The notes under the pieces are model-generated. The model worked only from the letters and a program-made list of their open reading frames with translations, ran no database searches and was not told the origin of the DNA. Shown here in pieces: positions 59,533-64,000 of a stretch of DNA of 64,000 bases (positions are counted from its first letter, which is position 1; each line of letters starts with the position of its first letter). Source of the DNA: Stropharia rugosoannulata (lineage: Eukaryota > Basidiomycota > Agaricomycetes > Agaricales > Strophariaceae); the NCBI GenBank assembly GCA_028532985.1, contig JANCIK010000001.1:3658001-3722000 (forward strand), in the 5' to 3' direction. A program made the translations under genes and the position numbers.

Positions 59533-61609
59533 TTACATCGCTTCTTCAGTTTTTGACTGCATCCATTGTTGCCACATCATTTGTCGAGTGCTTTCTTGAC
59601 CGATGGAGGATGCAAATTTGATGACGCGCCATATATCCTGGAAGTTGCTGGCGAGGCCTAAACTGATTCGAACAACGCCAAGCTCCCTACCCATTCTGTC
59701 CTCGAAATCAGAAAGGGTAACACCGGGATAAAGATGTCGCATGTCGTCTTCTATTCCTAGGATAGCGGCCGCTCCCCCAGGATTACACATGCAACCTGTC
59801 CGCAGAGAGATGTTTTGACTCGTTGCCGCGAATTCAATAAATGAATTAGGGATGAGCGCTCCGGCAGGCTAAATTAAGCACATGTCAACATGTATGTTGC
59901 GAGATTGCTCGAGAACCGCATGTAGTTTCAAGGACTTACGTCATAGAATAGCAGTGCGAGAACAGAGCCTGTGTCAGACTGCTCTCCAACAGAACGAACC
60001 CTCCGCGTGGGTGTTCGGGACAGAATCTGCACTACATGCCGTCCAGAAGTGTCATGTCGAAGTTGTGACAGTGAAGATGTCAAGTACATCAGCAGGGACG
60101 AGAGTCGTAAAGGGAGGAACGGTAAATATGCGGATAAAAAGCGCAGCCCATTAGTAATTGCAGGCAGCTGAACATAGTTGATAGTTCCATCCTGCAGCAA
60201 TTCAATGAGAAGGCTATATGGATTAGAGACGAAACACATACCTCAAACTGCTCATGTGGTAGATGTGCCCTTGTAACTATATTTCCGGGTACTTGTACAA
60301 CGTCAACCGTTCCACCGGCGAACCAAGGACGCTTTAACTGCGCCAGGAACGACTTCTTGACAATGAGAGCCCCGACGCCGGTAGGATAACCGAACATTTT
60401 GTAAAAGGAAACAGCCATGGCATCGATTGGATATTCTGAAATATGCACGATAGACGTCGCGGCAAGTGCTGCAGCATCGACCAGGGTATAATAACCGAGC
60501 GATGATGCATGGCTGGTGATCGACAGCGGCGTTTTGCTGTTAGAAATGTTTGACTGCGCCGTCAGAACAAAGAGGCTCGGGGACAAGTCATTCGATTGTG
60601 GCCGGTTCCTCAGCAGGATGTTCTGATAGTAAAAAGTGAACCTCGCCAGTAAGCCCCTGTTTGTAATGCGTTGTAATGTTACGCTTACTTTGGCTGCAGG
60701 AATATCGATCCCGCCACGGGAAGTTGACGAGACATATATTGTCCTTGCACCCTTGAATGTTGCAAACTCTCTTATGCCATGCACCTGTCTCAATGTTAGA
60801 CAAAGCAATTAATTTTATCGGAAGAAGGCTTACACTGTTATGCGAGTCGGCTCCGAGAACAAGGCTGCTTCCGTTTGCAAAGGGGAAAGACTCCGCGACT
60901 AATTTGAGAGCACCGCTCGCATTGGGAGTGAATATAACGGTATACTCGGACGAGGCGTGGAAGTGCGCCAGCACTGCTTGACGAGCTTCTTCGGCACATT
61001 TGACAGACAATTTGGAGCTGGTCACGGCATGGGTTCAGCGTCGTGTTCCCGACTTTGAAGAAGCGCATATACTCACCTATTGCTAACCGAATGCGTGTTA
61101 CCCAGAACGTTGCGCCTGAGGAAGTCGGTGTGCACTTTGACAAGGCTTTCAGGGTAAATTGCGCCGCCCATGTAGTCGACGTAAGTTTCATCAGCGCGCT
61201 CTAGACGAGAAAAATCGGTTCGACGGAGGGTGTCCAGTATCCAGGTTAGTTGGTACTCTAACCAACAAACAGCATCAGAGTTGTACTATATCTAAAGTAT
61301 ATGTTACACACCGGGGTATTGTTTCACAAACTGTGTAAAGGCAATATCTTCGTCGTTCTGGGCAGCGGGAGGAGTAATGGAGTAGGCGAGGGGGTATTCC
61401 GGTGATAAAGGTCGACGAGGGTGGTCCACGATCATAAACTTCTCGCTGGACGTTTTCGAGCTGTCGTGTGAGATTGGCAGGCTGTCATTAGATTGAGCTG
61501 ACGTGCAAGCGAGGCCCATCCGAGAAAAAATCGCCGAGCGTTTTTTCTCAAAAGGGCGTCTTTTCGGTGGTGCAGGAAGAGATAGCTGGGCGGAGTGACT
61601 GTTTCCCAT
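59533..61609 (-). CDS. MOCOS-like class V aminotransferase (PLP-dependent), no MOSC domain
   Basis: PLP enzyme related to molybdenum-cofactor sulfurase and cysteine desulfurases. Start at ATG 61609 (MGNSHSAQLSLPAP); the frame upstream lacks an ATG. The N-terminal MGNSHS fits the N-myristoylation consensus (Gly2, Ser6). Domain blocks: YVDYMGGAIYPESLVKVHTDFL, NVLGNTHSVSNSS (61050-61190), VIFTPNASGALKLVAESFPF, LGADSHNSVHGIREFA, FVLTAQSNISNSKTPLS, LVDAAALAATS near 60460-60490, the PLP lysine in VSFYKMFGYPTGVGALIVKK near 60350-60410, WFAGGTV near 60310, DGTINYVQLPAI near 60190, SLRTGCMCNPGG near 59770-59800 (the CxC site where the persulfide Cys is expected) and LGVVRISLGLASNFQDIW near 59640. The stop follows the class V domain at 59533, so the C-terminal MOSC module of full-length Mocos is absent. 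About eight introns. Actual substrate unknown. Confidence 0.86.
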
Positions 61610-63616
61610 TTTTATTGAAGATGGGAGCAAGCTGTTGGGATCACAGAGAACGCTGAAACCTTGTTATATACCTGGACACAAACTAAGTTCCTGGCCAATA
61701 AACTGTTTTGGTTAAGCCTATAACATGGTACAGAGTCGGTAGAGAGCTGCATGGGCATAGAATGACATGTGGATCTGTCATGATCAAACAAAGAGCAACA
61801 TATGCGCCAGAGCGCGATCGGGCTATCGGGGCATGCAAATAGACGCAACTTCCAGAGTTCAGAAGGCATTATGGGTCAGGTCGGAGATTCCAAGCCAAAG
61901 ATCCAACAATAGCGGATCTAATGATCTAAGCTGTGCATGTGAGTTTCATTATCATAATCAGTACACGGTAGGCGCTTGTCCGACATTTACATCCACTTTT
62001 GCTTTGTGGAGATAGTTCAATCACGAGCCTCCAGTGTTACGAAAATAGAGCAACATTCAAAAGTGTGACGGTCTCCTGCAATAGCGGGATAGATGAGACA
62101 TGTGGAGATCAACGAGTGGACCGCCTAACGTAGGTCAAGAAGCAGCGCAGCATGAGAAGCGACATTTGCCTGTAATAGTAATGCGCTCAGCCATTTGACA
62201 GATATAACGTAGAAAAGAAACCAAAAAACTGAGATTTGCCACGATACGCAAAGAATCATACGTAGTATGTGAGCATTGAACCCAACTTGACTTCGCTGCA
62301 TGTAGAAAATCCCGAGTGGTGGTCGCAATCATGACGGCATTCGGCCTAGTGGATACGCAAAGGGTGTAAGCAGAAACCCTGATTGTACGTTCTAAGCGCA
62401 CTCGCAGATTAATTTTCGTAATGAAAACGACGTCGAACAGATGACCAGTGAACATAACCAACCCCGTACACGTCTGCACCAAACCATCTTGGGTGCCATC
62501 GTGGCAGTTGGGTGGCCTCTGGCACTCACGAAGAGTCATCGTTCATTCTATGCACTAGTGGCATTGTGAGTGTCGGGCGGGGAAAGACAGAGTATGGGTT
62601 GTGTCAAGCAATGAAAAGTAGGGGCAAGTGGGTTCGCCAGATGGTTTTCATGAATCATCAGGAAAGCTGCCGCTCTGGTGACAGCGGAAATATCGTATGT
62701 TAGTTAGCCGCTAGCTGGTGGAAGGCCGGAATGAGGAAGCGCACCAGAAGGGGGCCGACCGCTTCCAAGAAAAAAAATCATGATAGCTCGTTAGAACCGG
62801 CGTTGATGTGGACGCATTCTGGAATAGTATCGGTTAAAGAAAGCCGTACACGCGATCAAGAAGTCGAACTTGTCAGTCCATACAATGTTTCCATGTTAGG
62901 GAAAACCCTTGCAAATACTGAAAATTGCCTATGTCAGGATGCAGATGATATCTGTGGTGCGATTAATGTGCCTAATAACACCTATTACAATTGGAGCACT
63001 CACAATGATGAGCGTGAAAGAAAATTGACAAACATACCTTGAACATACCCAGAACATGTTTAATTAGAACACCACCATCAGAGAAGCGAAAAGCAAGATC
63101 CACTTGGAGCTATTGAATACAATCATTGTAGTTTTGGGAAGATGTGGGTTGAAAAGTGTCACTCCGACGTTCTCCGCGTCCGCAGTTGACATGCACACAT
63201 GCACGTGCTGTTTACCTTGGATTGCCCGGAGATCGAGGAAAAATAACGCAAATTTGATGCTTCAGCCCTCTGGTTGACTTCAGTCTTCAAGCATTCTTCA
63301 GAGTATAAGAGCATTGACTATGTTTCTCATAGCAGACAATATAACCAGATACAAGTAGCATGCGGCACCGCCTTCACCTCGCCTTTCTGATTCTCGTAAC
63401 CTTTTATAAAGTACAACTAAGGTAAGTAAATGAGACCAATAGGATTCTCGGCATGAGAATGAGATCCAGAAATGAATAAGGTCAATTTTCTGATGTGACT
63501 GATTTGGATATCGTACCTTCACCAACTGGAGATTGACATATGCTCCGAACTTTTACGGCTCAGATGCTATCAGACAATTAGGCGTCCTATGATGCGTCCT
63601 GCTCTGACGACCTTCG
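61610..63616. other. Intergenic, no convincing gene
   Basis: About 2 kb with short open frames on both strands, including a plus-strand basic frame at 62731-63042 that has no known domain. No RNA, repeat or mobile-element signature was seen. Confidence 0.45.
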
Positions 63617-63898
63617 TCATATGTATTCTTCAGTATAGAATGCCGATCCCGAGATCACCAGGCTCGATAGTGTCGCCACTGCATTGAAAACCTCGTTTTC
63701 AATGTCAGCGCCGCCGCCGCCGGAAGACAAGTAGCCCTCCGTAAACATGTTCTGTTCCTCATTCCATAAATAGACGAGAACGATAAGCAAAGTGAGTATG
63801 TGATATTTCCAAAAGAAAAAAATAAGTCTATACAGGTATTCGGACCAAAGATCAACGCAGAGAGTAACTCGCTCCCTAAACTCCCAATCAAAGAGCAA
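63617..63898 (-). CDS. Doubtful ORF, possible 3' end of a gene beyond the window
   Basis: Minus-strand frame with a very hydrophobic segment (RLIFFFWKYHILTLLIVLVYLW) followed by a Gly-rich hydrophilic end (GYLSSGGGGADIENEVFNA) and stop at 63617. It could be the last exon of a membrane protein that begins past 64000, or a chance frame. No family recognised. Confidence 0.22.
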   Translation of the reverse strand: MLFDWEFRERVTLCVDLWSEYLYRLIFFFWKYHILTLLIVLVYLWNEEQNMFTEGYLSSGGGGADIENEVFNAVATLSSLVISGSAFYTEEYI

Positions 63899-64000
63899 GT
63901 CATAATGGTGTGTGATGGCTTAACCAGTAGACGACAGTATGTGTACCCCATTTAATCACCGAATACTACGATAATCGGGATGGCCGCTGCTGGACTAAGC

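Noticed and set aside
62731..63042. Basic plus-strand open frame as a small gene
   Set aside because: No known domain, no clear start context and no splice pattern; not strong enough to report as a gene.

Overview
This is a nuclear chromosomal segment of a filamentous basidiomycete, most likely an agaricomycete mushroom or wood/plant-associated fungus. The reasons are dense genes broken by many short introns (roughly 45-65 nt, GT...AG), typical fungal housekeeping genes, and several families that are characteristic of Agaricomycetes: GT18-like glycosyltransferases, a NACHT-WD40 STAND protein, a small secreted 'glycopeptide'/thaumatin-like protein, a BTB/POZ gene and type-B carboxylesterases. 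No bacterial, viral, CRISPR, rRNA or tRNA feature was recognised. Most genes had to be assembled by eye across introns, so exon borders are approximate unless stated.

Left part (1-17.4 kb): a mitochondrial half-size ABC exporter cut by the left edge (+), a coiled-coil hypothetical protein (+), two tandem GT18-type glycosyltransferases (-), a saccharopine-dehydrogenase-like oxidoreductase (+), a BTB/POZ protein (-), then a tandem pair of carboxylesterases (+), of which the first carries nonsense mutations and the second looks intact.

Middle part (18-47 kb): two hypothetical proteins (+), glucosidase II alpha (-), clathrin light chain (+), a monoacylglycerol-lipase-like hydrolase (-), a small secreted cysteine-rich protein with a clear TATA box (+), an F-BAR/SH3 cytokinesis protein (-), Elongator subunit Elp1 (-) divergently paired with rRNA-processing factor Efg1 (+), and a full-length ABCC/MRP-type transporter (-) with one probable GC-AG intron.

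Right part (48-64 kb): a 1,337-residue NACHT-WD40 (NLR-like) protein with 14 WD repeats (+), a degenerate stretch with a short interstitial telomere-type repeat, a hypothetical protein (-), the vesicle tether Uso1/p115 (-), a MOCOS-like class V aminotransferase without the MOSC domain and with an apparent N-myristoylation signal (-), and about 2.4 kb with no convincing gene.

Functionally the window mixes secretory-pathway housekeeping (glucosidase II, Uso1, clathrin light chain, GT18 enzymes), translation and ribosome biogenesis (Elp1, Efg1), and accessory genes (NLR-like protein, ABCC transporter, secreted protein, esterase duplicates). These accessory genes are the most lineage-specific content. 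I did not find a clustered multi-gene system that I could defend as wholly new; the best leads are the NLR-like protein with its short N-terminal segment and the myristoylation-tagged MOCOS-like enzyme.
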